From positions 496,001 to 560,000 of the forward strand of contig NZ_JACSQM010000003.1 of NCBI RefSeq assembly GCF_014836645.1: 64,000 nt of DNA, given 5' to 3'. Below the pieces are notes generated by a model. That model was not told the origin of the DNA and did no database searches. It saw only the letters and a program-made list of their open reading frames with translations. The position numbers and the translations under genes were made by a program. This DNA comes from Fictibacillus norfolkensis. Lineage in GTDB: Bacteria > Bacillota > Bacilli > Bacillales > Fictibacillaceae. Positions 42,169 to 53,307 of this stretch are shown in pieces (position 1 is the stretch's first letter; each line of letters starts with the position of its first letter).

Positions 42169-43269
42169 TTAATACCTTGAATAGCGGCTAATATTGAGGA
42201 TTACTCCAATTGACGCAAGCATCAGAGTTAATGAAGATCCTCCATAACTTAAAAATGGAAGTGTTATTCCAGTAACAGGCATCAAACCTGTTACAACTCC
42301 AATATTAATCATCACTTGAATAGCGACCATTCCTATAATTCCTATCGCTAAAAAGCTACCGAATAGATCTGGAGCTCCTAAAGCAATCCTGATTCCTCGC
42401 CATAAGAGAAGACTAAAGAGGATTAGTACAAAAATAGCACCTATAAAACCGAGCTCTTCTGAGAGGATCGCAAAAATAAAATCCGTTTGCGGTTCAGGTA
42501 GATAACCAAATTTTTGTCTGCTCTGCCCTAAACCTAGTCCGAGCAATCCACCTGGCCCGAGTGAATAGAGAGATTGGATAATCTGAAATCCGCTGCCTAA
42601 AGGATCACTCCAAGGATCAAGAAAAGAAGTGATTCTCTTAATTCGATAAGGAGCAGAGATAATTAATCCCGCAAGTCCGATAAGACCGATTAAAGCCATC
42701 CCTACAAAATGGGAGATACGCGCACCTGCAACAAAAACCATCACGATGCTTGTTCCGACCATCACTGCTCCAGTTCCTAGATCTGGCTGAAGCATAATCA
42801 TGCCAAATGCGATCATCACTAATCCGAGAGTAGGTACTAAACCTTTTTTAAGAGAAGTGATCTTTTTTTGATGCTCTGATAGATACTTAGCCAGGAATGT
42901 AATCATGGCTAGTTTCATAAATTCAGACGGCTGTATGGAAAAAGCACCTACACCAATCCAGCTTCTAGCACCGCCACGCACCATACCAATACCTGGCACA
43001 AGAACTGCGATCAATAATACAAAACAAATAATGAGAAGAATCTTAGACCAGACTCTCCACGTCATGTAATTGATGTTCATGATAAAAAACATCGCTGCAA
43101 TACCTACACCGGCAAATAACAGTTGTCGCTTTGCAAAAAAGAACGCATCATCAAACTTGTATAGCCCTAAATCTGCACTAGCGCTATAAACCATTATTAT
43201 ACCGATCGATAACAACATAAGCGTAACGACAATCATTATGATATCAGGGGTTGATTTCGTTGCAGGCAA
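42169..43269 (-). CDS. spoVE: Stage V sporulation protein E, SEDS glycosyltransferase (FtsW/RodA family)
   Basis: Polymerises peptidoglycan, in B. subtilis for the spore cortex. 366 aa, exactly the B. subtilis length, with about ten membrane helices. SEDS signatures: SWIGVGAFSIQPSEFMKLAM, the QPDLGTG motif, GSGFQIIQSLYSLGPGGLLGLGLGQSRQK and LPFLSYGGSSL. I chose TTG 43269 (seven bases after GAGGTG). FtsW is close in sequence; order after murD and similarity in the N-terminus favour SpoVE. Confidence 0.92.
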   Translation of the reverse strand: MPATKSTPDIIMIVVTLMLLSIGIIMVYSASADLGLYKFDDAFFFAKRQLLFAGVGIAAMFFIMNINYMTWRVWSKILLIICFVLLIAVLVPGIGMVRGGARSWIGVGAFSIQPSEFMKLAMITFLAKYLSEHQKKITSLKKGLVPTLGLVMIAFGMIMLQPDLGTGAVMVGTSIVMVFVAGARISHFVGMALIGLIGLAGLIISAPYRIKRITSFLDPWSDPLGSGFQIIQSLYSLGPGGLLGLGLGQSRQKFGYLPEPQTDFIFAILSEELGFIGAIFVLILFSLLLWRGIRIALGAPDLFGSFLAIGIIGMVAIQVMINIGVVTGLMPVTGITLPFLSYGGSSLTLMLASIGVILNISRYSRY

Positions 43270-43305
43270 AGGGAAACACCTCAACTCTTCTTATTTGTAC
43301 AAACC

Positions 43306-44658
43306 TTATTTAAGTTTATGCACAGAGTTGATAAACATGTCCCCTCTTTGTTCAAATGTCTTATATTGATCCCAGCTTGCACATGCAGGAGACAATAATA
43401 TAACATCTTCTTCGGCAGATAAACTGTACGCAAGGGGAACAGCATCTTCCACATTATCAGCACGTTTTATCGTTTCTATTCCTGCCTGTTCCGCTGCTTC
43501 CGCTAATTTATCAGCTGTTTGACCAAAAGTGACGATCGCTTTTACATTTTTTAGTGATGGAAGCAGATCATCAAATGAATTTCCACGATCAAGACCACCA
43601 GCTAGTAAGATGACGGGTTGTTCAAATGCAGACAACGCTGCATTCGTCGCTAATATATTCGTAGCTTTTGAATCATTATAAAAACGTCTGCCCTTAAACT
43701 CTCCGACGAACTGCAAACGGTGTTTAACCCCAGGAAACGAAGTGAGAACTTGATGTATCTGCTTCAATGTAGCACCGGCTAATAAGGATGCCGCTACAGC
43801 TGCCATAATATTAGAGAGATTGTGTTTACCAGGTAACACGATCTCACTTAGATCAATAACTTTTTGGTTCTGAAAATAAAGGGCACCATCTTCAACATAA
43901 ACTCCATCATCATATTTCTTCGTGACAGAAAATGGGATATGCTGCGCATTAGAATCCTTCATCAAATGAGAGACACGTTCATCATCTGCGTTATAGATCA
44001 CATAATCTGATGGATCTTGGTTCTCAGTAATCTTAGCTTTTGCTTTTCCGTATTCATCAAGAGAACCGTGATAATCTAAGTGTGCTTCAAATAGGTTCAG
44101 AAAAACTGCAATCTGTGGCTTAAATCGCTCTGTACCCATCAACTGAAAGCTAGAAAGTTCAGCTACTAATATATCTTTCTCTGTCGACTTCGCTGCAACC
44201 TCTGAGAACACAGTACCTATGTTCCCTGCTACGACAGGTGTCTTATCACTGTTTTTTAACATATCACCGATAAGAGTAGTGGTTGTTGTCTTGCCGTTTG
44301 AACCTGTAATCGCAATAATTGATGCCTCTGAGATCATACCTGCTATTTCCACTTCAGTATAAACCGGAATGTTGCGTTTAACCGCTTCATCGATCAAAGG
44401 GTTTTGGTATGGAATTCCTGGATTCTTTACAATGAAGTCCAACTGGTCATCTAGTAATGTTAGCGGATGATCTCCACAAACTACTTTGATTCCAAGCTTC
44501 TCAAGTTTTTCTGCTTCCACATTTCCTTCTCTAGGGCTTTTATCGTTCACTGTTAATTGGGCTCCAAACGAATGAAGCAGTTTTGCACCAGCAAAACCGC
44601 TCTTAGCTAATCCTACGATTAATATCTTTTTGTTGTTAAAAAATGTAGTGTCTTTCAT
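43306..44658 (-). CDS. murD: UDP-N-acetylmuramoylalanine-D-glutamate ligase
   Basis: Adds D-Glu to UDP-MurNAc-Ala. 450 aa. N-terminal Rossmann part (ILIVGLAKSGFAGAKLLHSFG), ATP-binding [15 protein letters not shown] (about 115), and C-terminal ligase domain (FYNDSKATNILAT; LLSPACASWDQYKTFEQRG). Start adjoins the mraY stop. Confidence 0.97.
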   Translation of the reverse strand: MKDTTFFNNKKILIVGLAKSGFAGAKLLHSFGAQLTVNDKSPREGNVEAEKLEKLGIKVVCGDHPLTLLDDQLDFIVKNPGIPYQNPLIDEAVKRNIPVYTEVEIAGMISEASIIAITGSNGKTTTTTLIGDMLKNSDKTPVVAGNIGTVFSEVAAKSTEKDILVAELSSFQLMGTERFKPQIAVFLNLFEAHLDYHGSLDEYGKAKAKITENQDPSDYVIYNADDERVSHLMKDSNAQHIPFSVTKKYDDGVYVEDGALYFQNQKVIDLSEIVLPGKHNLSNIMAAVAASLLAGATLKQIHQVLTSFPGVKHRLQFVGEFKGRRFYNDSKATNILATNAALSAFEQPVILLAGGLDRGNSFDDLLPSLKNVKAIVTFGQTADKLAEAAEQAGIETIKRADNVEDAVPLAYSLSAEEDVILLSPACASWDQYKTFEQRGDMFINSVHKLK

Positions 44659-45633
44659 CTATACCCACACCTCTAAATAAATTCCTAATGCTGCAAATAC
44701 CAATCCTACAAGCCAAAATGTAACGACGATGCGCCATTCACTCCAGCCTGACAGTTCATAATGATGATGAAGCGGACTCATCTTAAATACACGCTTACGA
44801 GTAAGTTTAAACGATGCTACTTGAATCATTACAGAAAGCGTTTCGATTACAAAAACTCCACCAATAATAACTAGTAAAATCTCAAGCTTTGTTAGAATCG
44901 CGACCGCGCTAATCGCACCACCTAATGCAAGTGAGCCAGTATCTCCCATGAATACTTTTGCTGGGTGTGCATTAAAAACTAAGAAGCCAAGTACTGCACC
45001 AACCACTGCGACACAAAAAATAGCAGCTTCAAATTGAAGGATAGTAGAAGACAAAACAGCAAACGCACCAAAAGCAATAGCTGCTGTTCCGGCTAACAGT
45101 CCATCCAATCCATCCGTAAGGTTTACCGCATTTGAAGCACCGATTAACATGAATACAACTAATATTGGGTAAAACCATCCTAGATCAAACGAAAAATCTG
45201 TTCCAGGAACCGAAATTTCTGTTGAGAAATCAATGGCTCTTAATCCTAGGAAGAAAAGAGCTGCAATGATTAATTGACCTACTAATTTTTGTTTTGATGT
45301 TAAACCGAGATTTCTTTTCTTTACTACTTTAATAAAATCATCTAAGAATCCTATAAGTCCGTATCCTAATGTAACAAGGATAAGCAGATGGGTCTCTGCC
45401 GTAACAGCAAAAAACTTAGCAGTCATCGCATACGTTGCGATAACAAGGGCTAAGACGATAACAATCCCGCCCATTGTAGGTGTTCCCTGCTTTTTTTGGT
45501 GAGATTTTGGGCCTTCATCACGGATGCTCTGCCCAAATTTTAATCTTCTTAAAAACGGGATAAAAAAGGGTGAACTTAATACCGCGATTAAGAAGGATGC
45601 AACTAATGTAAATAATAAGACTTGCTCAATCAT
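44659..45633 (-). CDS. mraY: Phospho-N-acetylmuramoyl-pentapeptide transferase
   Basis: Makes lipid I on undecaprenyl phosphate. 324 aa with ten hydrophobic segments. Motifs [57 protein letters not shown] and PLHHHYEL are all present. Overlaps murF by 4 bp. Confidence 0.98.
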   Translation of the reverse strand: MIEQVLLFTLVASFLIAVLSSPFFIPFLRRLKFGQSIRDEGPKSHQKKQGTPTMGGIVIVLALVIATYAMTAKFFAVTAETHLLILVTLGYGLIGFLDDFIKVVKKRNLGLTSKQKLVGQLIIAALFFLGLRAIDFSTEISVPGTDFSFDLGWFYPILVVFMLIGASNAVNLTDGLDGLLAGTAAIAFGAFAVLSSTILQFEAAIFCVAVVGAVLGFLVFNAHPAKVFMGDTGSLALGGAISAVAILTKLEILLVIIGGVFVIETLSVMIQVASFKLTRKRVFKMSPLHHHYELSGWSEWRIVVTFWLVGLVFAALGIYLEVWV

Positions 45634-47012
45634 TTTTTCGACTCCTGTTCTTTCTCTACAAATTTCGAGACTAGGGTTTCTAGTACCATCCCTCTTGATG
45701 CTTTAAAAAGAATAGCAGTATCTTTTGATAATAATTTAGCAATAGGTTCTTCCGCTTCATCTTTTGTTAGACAATGAATAACCTCAAGGCCTTCATTTTT
45801 TTGTTTTTTTAGTTCGTCTGCAATCCAAGCACCTTTTTGCCCTACACATATCACATGAGAGATCGATTCATTCACATGCTTCGCTATGTTTCGATGCATT
45901 TCTTCTTCATTTGAACCTAATTCATACATATCTCCAAGAACTGCAACTTTATTAGAATAATCTTTCAGTTCAGCAAGTGTATCTAGAGCAGCAATCATAC
46001 TCGTTGGACTAGCGTTATAGGCATCGTTGATGAGAAGAGTATCCTTCTTACCGCTTTTCATTTCAAGACGCATAGAAGTAACTTTAAGATTCTCAAGTCC
46101 TTCTAGTATCTTATTTTCTTCGATATTCAAGTAATGCCCTACAGCTATGGCATATGCTGCATTTTTTATATTATGTCGTCCTAACATCGGTATGCGATAC
46201 ACAGTTGTACCTTCTTCTAAAGAAAACGTAACACCATGTGCATCTGTCTTAAGGTTACATAACTTCAGTGTGTTGGAATCACCAAATCCAACTTGCAGCA
46301 CGTTCTCACCTTTTACATGTGAAAGAAGCGGCTCATCTCCATCGATGATAAACAGCCCGCCTTGTTTTAATCCATCTGCAATCTCAAGTTTAGCTTTAGC
46401 GATTCCTTCACGACTACCAAGCTGTTCAAGATGGCTTTCACCGATATTCGTAATAACAGCAACATCTGGCTCTGCGATCTTACTTAAAAGAGATATCTCA
46501 CCATAATCACTCATCCCCATTTCTAGGATCAATACTTCTGTAGTATCTTCCATCGCTAGAATGGTCAAAGGCATTCCAATATGATTATTGTAATTCCCTT
46601 GTGTTTTAAACGTTTTAAAGTTTTCAGAGGAAACACTTTCGATCATATCTTTAGTTGTTGTTTTTCCGTTACTACCCGTTACAGCTACTACAACAGGATT
46701 GATCTTCTTCAAGTAATATTTAGAGATATCTTGCAAAAATGTTACAGTGTCTTTTGTGTAAAGGATAGGAAAATCTTCCGGCAATCCTAGTGGAAGATCT
46801 TTTCCTTCTTGCCAGACCGTAGCTGTGCAACCTTGCTCGATCGCATTTAACAGAAAATCGTGACCATCAAACCGCTCACCAGCTATCGGTAAGTATAGGG
46901 CATTCTCGCTTTTATGTCTTGTATCTTTAGAAACACCTTCTAATATCAGGTTCTCATACTTACCACTCGTACGATCTGCTAATGAGACCAGTTCTTTAAA
47001 ATCTAACTTCAT
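45630..47012 (-). CDS. murF: UDP-N-acetylmuramoyl-tripeptide-D-Ala-D-Ala ligase
   Basis: Adds D-Ala-D-Ala to the tripeptide precursor. 460 aa. ATP motif [15 protein letters not shown] (about 108), [11 protein letters not shown], and [12 protein letters not shown] in the C-terminal domain. In B. subtilis murF lies elsewhere; here it is embedded between murE and mraY with 4-bp overlaps on both sides. Confidence 0.96.
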   Translation of the reverse strand: MKLDFKELVSLADRTSGKYENLILEGVSKDTRHKSENALYLPIAGERFDGHDFLLNAIEQGCTATVWQEGKDLPLGLPEDFPILYTKDTVTFLQDISKYYLKKINPVVVAVTGSNGKTTTKDMIESVSSENFKTFKTQGNYNNHIGMPLTILAMEDTTEVLILEMGMSDYGEISLLSKIAEPDVAVITNIGESHLEQLGSREGIAKAKLEIADGLKQGGLFIIDGDEPLLSHVKGENVLQVGFGDSNTLKLCNLKTDAHGVTFSLEEGTTVYRIPMLGRHNIKNAAYAIAVGHYLNIEENKILEGLENLKVTSMRLEMKSGKKDTLLINDAYNASPTSMIAALDTLAELKDYSNKVAVLGDMYELGSNEEEMHRNIAKHVNESISHVICVGQKGAWIADELKKQKNEGLEVIHCLTKDEAEEPIAKLLSKDTAILFKASRGMVLETLVSKFVEKEQESKK

Positions 47013-48475
47013 TTTTTCACCGCCTTAATTGCTTCCCTTGCAACGATCCTATCGTCGAATTCTAATATATCTTTTCCAATGATTTGATAGGTTTCATGAC
47101 CTTTTCCGGCTATAAGTATAACATCGTTTGCACTAGCCTTTTCAACCGCATGTTCAATTGCCTTTTTTCGGTCAGGGATGGTCACATAATTACCATCGTC
47201 TACACCCTCTTCCATATCTTTTAAGATTTGAAGAGGATCTTCTGTTCGTGGGTTATCACTTGTAAAGATGGCATGATCAGCTAAGTTAGCCGCAATTCCC
47301 GCCATGAGTGGCCGCTTAGTCTTATCACGGTCACCACCACATCCTACGATCGCTGTTATTTTCCCTGTTGCAAACTCTTTAATCGTTCGTAATACATTCT
47401 CTAAACTATCTGGCGTATGTGCGTAATCAACGATGACCGTAAAATCTTGACCTGCAATAACAGGTTCGAATCTCCCAGAAACGCCAGTTACTTCTTTTAG
47501 ACTAGCTAGAATCTGATCTAGATCTAATCCAGATAACAAACATGCTGTTGTTGCTGCGAGCACATTATAAACAGAAAACTTTCCGATAAGCTTCAATGTA
47601 ACTTTTCTTGAACCAATAGGAGTCTGCAGCGTAAACGTAGTGCCTTGCGCCCCGATCAATATATCGGTTGCTCGAACGTCGCTATCGTTGTCAATTCCAT
47701 AAGAAACAACCTGTGCGGAAGTAACTCTTTCAAACACTTTTGAAGCTGGATCATCATTATTAAGAACAGCGACTTTACGATCTGATCTGTTATAAGTATT
47801 ACCCATTTGTGAAAACAGAAGACTCTTTGCAAACTGGTATTCTTCCATATTTTTATGGTAGTCCAAATGATCTTGTGTCAAGTTCGTGAAAACAGCGATA
47901 TCAAAGTCACATCCCCATACTCTACCTTGAACGAGAGCATGCGAAGACACTTCCATGACGGCTGCTTCCACTTTTTCTTCGGTCATTTGATAAAAAGCAT
48001 TCTGCAAAAATAATGAATCAGGTGTAGTATTCGCTACCTTAAAGCTTTGATCTTTTATCTTCATTTCAATCGTGCCGATCATCCCAGTGCTTTTCCCAGC
48101 ATCTCTTAAAACTTTTTCAATGAGATGTGAAGTTGTCGTCTTCCCATTCGTACCGGTGATTCCGATTAAATGGAGTTTTTGGGAGGGATGACCATAAAAA
48201 GCATCTGCTAATACCGCAAGAGCTTTTTTTGTGTTTTTAACTTTTATAACAGGAATGTTAACATTAATATCTTTCTCAGCTAAAATAGCAGCAGCTCCGT
48301 TATTCGCAACGGTTTCTGCAAAATCATGTCCATCAAACAGAAGCCCTTCCATACATACAAAAAGACAGCCTTTCCCAGCTTTCCTGGAATCCATTTCAAT
48401 GGAGGTAATTTCAGGATTGGCTTGAATATCCAATTCATAGTTCACTAAATATGTAAGCAGTTCTTTTAATTCCAT
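47009..48475 (-). CDS. murE: UDP-N-acetylmuramoyl-L-alanyl-D-glutamate-2,6-diaminopimelate ligase
   Basis: Adds the third residue of the stem peptide. 488 aa. ATP motif [15 protein letters not shown] (about 108). The substrate motif DNPRTEDP (about 408) is the form that selects meso-diaminopimelate. Overlaps murF by 4 bp. Separated from spoVD by 222 bp containing the spoVD terminator and an 8-bp inverted repeat (TTTTGGTG at 48562, CACCAAAA at 48597) of unknown role. Confidence 0.97.
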   Translation of the reverse strand: MELKELLTYLVNYELDIQANPEITSIEMDSRKAGKGCLFVCMEGLLFDGHDFAETVANNGAAAILAEKDINVNIPVIKVKNTKKALAVLADAFYGHPSQKLHLIGITGTNGKTTTSHLIEKVLRDAGKSTGMIGTIEMKIKDQSFKVANTTPDSLFLQNAFYQMTEEKVEAAVMEVSSHALVQGRVWGCDFDIAVFTNLTQDHLDYHKNMEEYQFAKSLLFSQMGNTYNRSDRKVAVLNNDDPASKVFERVTSAQVVSYGIDNDSDVRATDILIGAQGTTFTLQTPIGSRKVTLKLIGKFSVYNVLAATTACLLSGLDLDQILASLKEVTGVSGRFEPVIAGQDFTVIVDYAHTPDSLENVLRTIKEFATGKITAIVGCGGDRDKTKRPLMAGIAANLADHAIFTSDNPRTEDPLQILKDMEEGVDDGNYVTIPDRKKAIEHAVEKASANDVILIAGKGHETYQIIGKDILEFDDRIVAREAIKAVKK

Positions 48476-48639
48476 TAATCCTGATCTCTCCTCTAATCAT
48501 CGTTAAGCGTATAGTCAAAAAAGCGAAATTTCACATATGTTGCAGCTCATATAAAGGTCTTTTTTGGTGTTATCTTATATGCCGCTCAAATAAGTGCACC
48601 AAAATAACATCTTTCTATGAAAGAGCGTTTTATGTGCAT

Positions 48640-48679
48640 CTTTAAAGAAAATAAGCCAAGCAAGATTCCGCGCTTGGCT
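48640..48679 (-). terminator. Terminator after spoVD
   Basis: AGCCAAG / CTTGGCT stem (48654-48679) followed on the minus strand by TATTTTCTTT. Confidence 0.7.
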
Positions 48680-48697
48680 ATGTGTACATTCTTTATT

Positions 48698-50632
48698 TTA
48701 ATCTTCCACTTCTTTTTTGTCACCCAAAAATAAACGAATCGTTTTACCAGCTTCTAGCTTTACGCCAGCTTTAGGAGCTTGCTGTACGATGTAGTTCCCT
48801 TTTCCGGATGTTTCAATTTTGAGATTATACAGCAGGTTCGTAAGCTCTTTCGTTTGTTTTCCCACTAAATCTGGAACGACTACTTCAGGAGCATCGAGCC
48901 ATGTTTTCTCTTTTTCTATCTGACCTTTTTGCTTTTTAACGCCCATAGCAGAAAGGCTGTCTTCTATAATATTTCCAACGATTGGTGCTGCCACAATTCC
49001 ACCAAACTGAAGTGTTTCTTTTGGATTATCTATAGCAACATAAACAACGATCTCAGGGTTGTTAGCAGGAGCCATCCCGATAAAGGAGACGATATGGTTG
49101 TTCTTTAAATAAACACCACCTTCAGCCTTTTGAGCAGTCCCCGTTTTCCCTCCGACCCGGTAACCATCAACGAATGCATTCTTTCCAGTCCCTTGAGCTA
49201 CAACACTTTCTAATGCACGTCTAACTTCTTTAGATGTTTTTTCGGAGATCACTTTTCTTTTAAGTTTTGGTGTTTGCTTACTAACGACTTTCCCAGTAAT
49301 AGGGTCCACTAATTCTTTAGCTATATATGGTTCGTACAGATAACCTCCGTTTACGGCCGCAGACACAGCAGCTACTTGTTGAATCGGAGTCACAGAAACA
49401 CCCTGCCCGAATGCGGTTGTTGCAAGTTCAAGCGGTCCAACACGATCTAAGGAGAATAAGATCCCTTTACCTTCTCCAGCCAGATCAACACCTGTCTTCT
49501 CTCCAAATCCAAAGTCTTTAATATATTCAAATAGTTTATCTTTACCTAGACGTTGACCAAGAATAACAAACCCTGGGTTGCATGAATTTTGAACGCCTTC
49601 TAAGAAGGTCTGACTGCCATGCCCTCCCGCTTTCCAGCATTTAAGCTTTCTTCCTGCAACTTCGATCGATCCAGGATCGTGAAAATGATCTCTATCTAAG
49701 TCAACTTTATCTTCTTCGAGTGCTGCAGCAAGCGTGATGATCTTGAAAGTAGAACCTGGTTCATATTGAGCCCACACTGGTAAATTTCGATTGTATACTT
49801 CTGGTGAAACTCGTTTGTACTCTTCTGGGTCAAAATCCGGTCGTGAACTCATACCAAGAATTTCTCCAGTGTTCGGATTCATCGCTATAGCGATCGCTCC
49901 ATCAGGGTCATAGGTGGCTTGTGCGATATCAAGCTCTCTTTCAATAATGGTTTGAACGCGTGAATCTGTCGTTAATCTGAGGTCATAGCCATCTTTCGGT
50001 TTTTCATACTTGTCCGATAAAGATGGCATTCTGCGTCCCCTTGCGTCCGAGAAGAAAGAGATATGACCTTTTTCACCGTTCAGCTGTTCATCATAATAGA
50101 GTTCTAATCCTGTGAGCCCTTGACTGTCAATACCTGCAAAGCCCAGTACGTGAGAAAGATAAGATCCGTACGGGTAGTGCCTTTTACTATCTTCTGCAAC
50201 AAAAACACCTGGTAGATTCAAAGCTTCAACTTCTTTTGCCTTCGTATTGCTGATCTTTCGTCCTCCGTTATCGATTCTCACGATAGAGGCTTTCTTGGTA
50301 AGTCTTTGGTACACTTCTGTTTTCGATATATTTAACAAAGCAGCCAACTTTTCAGCAGTTTCTTCAGGTTCCTTAATCTGTCTTGGAACGACAAAGACGG
50401 TTGGAGCGCTAATATTTGTGGCGAGTACCACGTCATTACGATCTAGAATCTTTCCTCTTTTTGGTTCAAAAGGAATGTCTCTGCTCCAAGAATCAAGGGC
50501 TTGATCTGTCAACATATCTCCAAGCACAAATTGAACGTAGCCAAGTCTTACAGAAATAACAAAAAAGAAAGCTATTCCAAAAACAAGAACAAAAATTAAG
50601 CGCCTGCGTACAGTTACATTCGAAACTCGCAC
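48698..50632 (-). CDS. spoVD: Stage V sporulation protein D, class B penicillin-binding protein
   Basis: Transpeptidase for spore cortex peptidoglycan, partner of SpoVE. 644 aa. N-terminal membrane anchor (about 10-28), dimerisation domain (about 50-200), active Ser in EPGSTFKI (about 297), KTGTAQ motif (about 500), one C-terminal PASTA domain (VVPDLVGKQTKELTNLL). I chose GTG 50632, which gives the family start MRVSNVTVRRRL with GGAGG eight bases upstream; a longer frame exists without support. Confidence 0.95.
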   Translation of the reverse strand: MRVSNVTVRRRLIFVLVFGIAFFFVISVRLGYVQFVLGDMLTDQALDSWSRDIPFEPKRGKILDRNDVVLATNISAPTVFVVPRQIKEPEETAEKLAALLNISKTEVYQRLTKKASIVRIDNGGRKISNTKAKEVEALNLPGVFVAEDSKRHYPYGSYLSHVLGFAGIDSQGLTGLELYYDEQLNGEKGHISFFSDARGRRMPSLSDKYEKPKDGYDLRLTTDSRVQTIIERELDIAQATYDPDGAIAIAMNPNTGEILGMSSRPDFDPEEYKRVSPEVYNRNLPVWAQYEPGSTFKIITLAAALEEDKVDLDRDHFHDPGSIEVAGRKLKCWKAGGHGSQTFLEGVQNSCNPGFVILGQRLGKDKLFEYIKDFGFGEKTGVDLAGEGKGILFSLDRVGPLELATTAFGQGVSVTPIQQVAAVSAAVNGGYLYEPYIAKELVDPITGKVVSKQTPKLKRKVISEKTSKEVRRALESVVAQGTGKNAFVDGYRVGGKTGTAQKAEGGVYLKNNHIVSFIGMAPANNPEIVVYVAIDNPKETLQFGGIVAAPIVGNIIEDSLSAMGVKKQKGQIEKEKTWLDAPEVVVPDLVGKQTKELTNLLYNLKIETSGKGNYIVQQAPKAGVKLEAGKTIRLFLGDKKEVED

Positions 50633-50695
50633 ACACAATACCTCCCTTGTATGTCTCGTTTCAAATATATGCTTGTACACAAGCGCCTAGAACAT

Positions 50696-52918
50696 TTAGT
50701 CTGTTACTGGAAGATCTTCATCTTGAGACTGTTCCTCGCTAGAACCCGGGTCTTCCACGTTCTCTTCTTCTTCAGAATCTGTTTCTGATTCTGTTACTTT
50801 AGGAGGTTCTAGTTGAACAACAAAGAAATCTCCTTCTTTAACGGGGTTACCGGGTTTAATGCTTTGTTTTACTGCAAATCCGCTTCCCGTTATCGTTTCT
50901 TTCAATCCAAGAAGCTTGCTGATTCGTAATATATCCATGTAAGACCAGTCTTTAACATCAGGCATTTTTGCATCACCAGACGTTCTTAATATGACTCTTT
51001 CACCTTTCATCACATAAGCACCTTCATATGGTTCTTGGTTGGTGATATCATTACCTGAACCAATGACGGAAACCTGCATTCCGAGTTTTTCTAAATCACT
51101 CTTTGCTTTCTCCGCAGATTGTCCAGTGTAATCTGGTAATTCTTTACCGTAAGATTTCTTTACTTTAGAAGATTGATTTTTTACTTTAGCTTCAGGCTGA
51201 ATATTTAAATATTGAAGCCCGCTTTTCATAACGCTCGTAAAAATATTAGCTACTGGGGTAGAACCCATCTCAGGGAACTCAACCTTAGGACGTTCCACAG
51301 CCACATATACTAACAGTTTAGGGTCATCTTTAGGAGCCATTCCCAAGAAAGAGAACACGTTCTCTCCCCAACCAGAAATGTACTTTCCGTCTTTTCCTAC
51401 GATCTGTGCCGTTCCTGTCTTTCCAGCTACGCTATAACCATCAATCATATAAGGTTTACCCGTTCCATCCGTTACTACTGTTTCTAATATATCTCGTACT
51501 TGTTTTGCAGTTTCTTCAGATATCGGCTTACCTGCTACTTTCGGCTCATTTGATAACACCGTTTTCTTCGTTTCTGGGTCCATGATCTTGTCGATCACGT
51601 ACGGCCTCATCATGTTACCACCATTTGCAATAGCTGTTGCGGCTTGAATCTGTTGAATTGGAGTGATCGTTGTTCCTTGGCCGAACGCAGTGGTTACTTT
51701 TTCAATCTCATAGTTATAAAGAATCGATCCACTCTTCTCATTCGGCAGGTCAATGTTCGTCTTTTGATCTAATCCAAATTTAGAGAGATAACTTCTATAT
51801 TTCTCATAACCTAGTTTTTCACGTACAAGTTTTGAGAACGCAACGTTAGAAGAATTTTGAACTCCTTCGTTATAAGTAATCGGTCCCCATCCTCTTTTAT
51901 TATGATCGTAGATCGGTCTTCCGATGTTCGGAAGCTTGTACGATCCAGATTGGAACACCTCATTACCGTTGTATTTACCTTCTTCAATGGCTGCTGCCAA
52001 TGTGAAGATCTTCATTGTTGATCCTGGTTCAAACGGATATGAAACAGCGAAGTTCGTATAGTTTTTTATATCTTTTTTGTTCGGATTAAAACTAGGTGAA
52101 TTACTCATCGCGAGAATTCTTCCCGTTTTCGGATCAGCAACGATGCCAGTGATCTTTTCTGGCTTGTATTTCTTTGCTGCTTCTTGCACCGCTTCATCTA
52201 AGTACAATTGAATCTTCTCATCAAGAGTTAAATAGATATCCTGACCATGTTTCGGTGGTGTGATCGATTCTTTATTTGCTGGAATTGCACGACTGAAAGC
52301 ATCACCGACAAAGGAGATCTTGCCATCCTTTTCTTGCAAATACTTATCCAGGGATTTTTCAAGTCCCATCAGTCCAGTCTGGACGCCTTCTTCACCGTTT
52401 CCAGTGTATCCTAGTACATGAGCGGCAAAGCCTTGGTTAGGATAATAGCGTCTAGATTCTCTTAAGAAATCTACACCCGGAATCTTCATCTTTTCAATCT
52501 GCTCTTTTTTGCGATAAGAAACTTTTCTTCCAGATGGGACCTCGACTTGAAATCTGCCTTCTTTACTCAAAAGCTCTTCTAAGTCTTCTTTGTCAGAATC
52601 TAGTACTCTTGATAGTTTTTCTGCAGCCTCTTCTGGGTCTTTTATATGATTAGGATACTTTTTGTCGAGAATGGCGATCACGCTGTAAGAAGGAATGTCT
52701 TGTGCTATCACTTCACCGTTCCGGTCAAACATCGTTCCACGCTTCGCATCTAAAACGTCACTCTTCAACCATTTTCTTTTCCCGTATTCGATCAAGTCGA
52801 CCCCTTCTGCGGATTGAGAAGAAGCTACTAGAAAGAATTTACTTGTTAATACAAAAAAGAGCACGGTAAACACAACCATCAGAATACCTGCTCCAACGTT
52901 TTTTCTTTTTAATTTCAT
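50696..52918 (-). CDS. pbpB: Penicillin-binding protein 2B, septal transpeptidase
   Basis: Class B PBP required for septum synthesis. 740 aa. Membrane anchor (about 9-29), dimerisation domain, active Ser in EPGSTMKIFT (about 298), KTGTAQ (about 480), two PASTA domains (LPDYTGQSAEKAK and MPDVKDWSYMDIL) and an acidic C-terminal tail. Lies 15 bp after ftsL. Confidence 0.95.
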   Translation of the reverse strand: MKLKRKNVGAGILMVVFTVLFFVLTSKFFLVASSQSAEGVDLIEYGKRKWLKSDVLDAKRGTMFDRNGEVIAQDIPSYSVIAILDKKYPNHIKDPEEAAEKLSRVLDSDKEDLEELLSKEGRFQVEVPSGRKVSYRKKEQIEKMKIPGVDFLRESRRYYPNQGFAAHVLGYTGNGEEGVQTGLMGLEKSLDKYLQEKDGKISFVGDAFSRAIPANKESITPPKHGQDIYLTLDEKIQLYLDEAVQEAAKKYKPEKITGIVADPKTGRILAMSNSPSFNPNKKDIKNYTNFAVSYPFEPGSTMKIFTLAAAIEEGKYNGNEVFQSGSYKLPNIGRPIYDHNKRGWGPITYNEGVQNSSNVAFSKLVREKLGYEKYRSYLSKFGLDQKTNIDLPNEKSGSILYNYEIEKVTTAFGQGTTITPIQQIQAATAIANGGNMMRPYVIDKIMDPETKKTVLSNEPKVAGKPISEETAKQVRDILETVVTDGTGKPYMIDGYSVAGKTGTAQIVGKDGKYISGWGENVFSFLGMAPKDDPKLLVYVAVERPKVEFPEMGSTPVANIFTSVMKSGLQYLNIQPEAKVKNQSSKVKKSYGKELPDYTGQSAEKAKSDLEKLGMQVSVIGSGNDITNQEPYEGAYVMKGERVILRTSGDAKMPDVKDWSYMDILRISKLLGLKETITGSGFAVKQSIKPGNPVKEGDFFVVQLEPPKVTESETDSEEEENVEDPGSSEEQSQDEDLPVTD

Positions 52919-52933
52919 AACAACACCTGCTTT

Positions 52934-53293
52934 TTAGTCCTGAACCACTTTTACGTTCTTATCGTCAAAGATGAATCCTTGTTCCTTTGCCAACTTCATG
53001 ATGCGTTCGGGATTGCTTAGTTCTGTAACTTGAAGGTGATAATCTTCAACGATCTTCGTTTCTGCAGTAAGGTCCTTTTGAATATTCTCAACTTCAGCAG
53101 TTGCCTGATAAACGGACGCGTATAGAGAAATGAGCCAAATCAATCCGGCAATTAAGACCACCCCCATAGCTCCCCATAATACGACTTCACCTTTTGTAAA
53201 TATCTTACGAGATGGCTGCTGTACCGGCTTTGGGTTTCTTTCTGGCTGTAACTGTACTTGTTGTTTTTGAACTTGATAGGCTAAATTGCTCAC
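52934..53293 (-). CDS. ftsL: Cell division protein FtsL
   Basis: Short bitopic divisome protein. 119 aa: basic cytoplasmic N-terminus, membrane helix (about 34-56), extracytoplasmic coiled coil (VEDYHLQVTELSNPERIMKLAKEQGF). GTG start at 53293, seven bases after GGAG. The sequence is poorly conserved in the family; position between rsmH and pbpB supports the call. Confidence 0.93.
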   Translation of the reverse strand: MSNLAYQVQKQQVQLQPERNPKPVQQPSRKIFTKGEVVLWGAMGVVLIAGLIWLISLYASVYQATAEVENIQKDLTAETKIVEDYHLQVTELSNPERIMKLAKEQGFIFDDKNVKVVQD

Positions 53294-53307
53294 TTTAGCT
53301 CTCCTCT

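Noticed and set aside
50646..50672. SigE promoter for spoVD (GCATAT-N13-CATACAAG)
   Set aside because: The match is good, but the -10 abuts the ribosome binding site and the start would fall after it, leaving an 8-nt leader without a Shine-Dalgarno.
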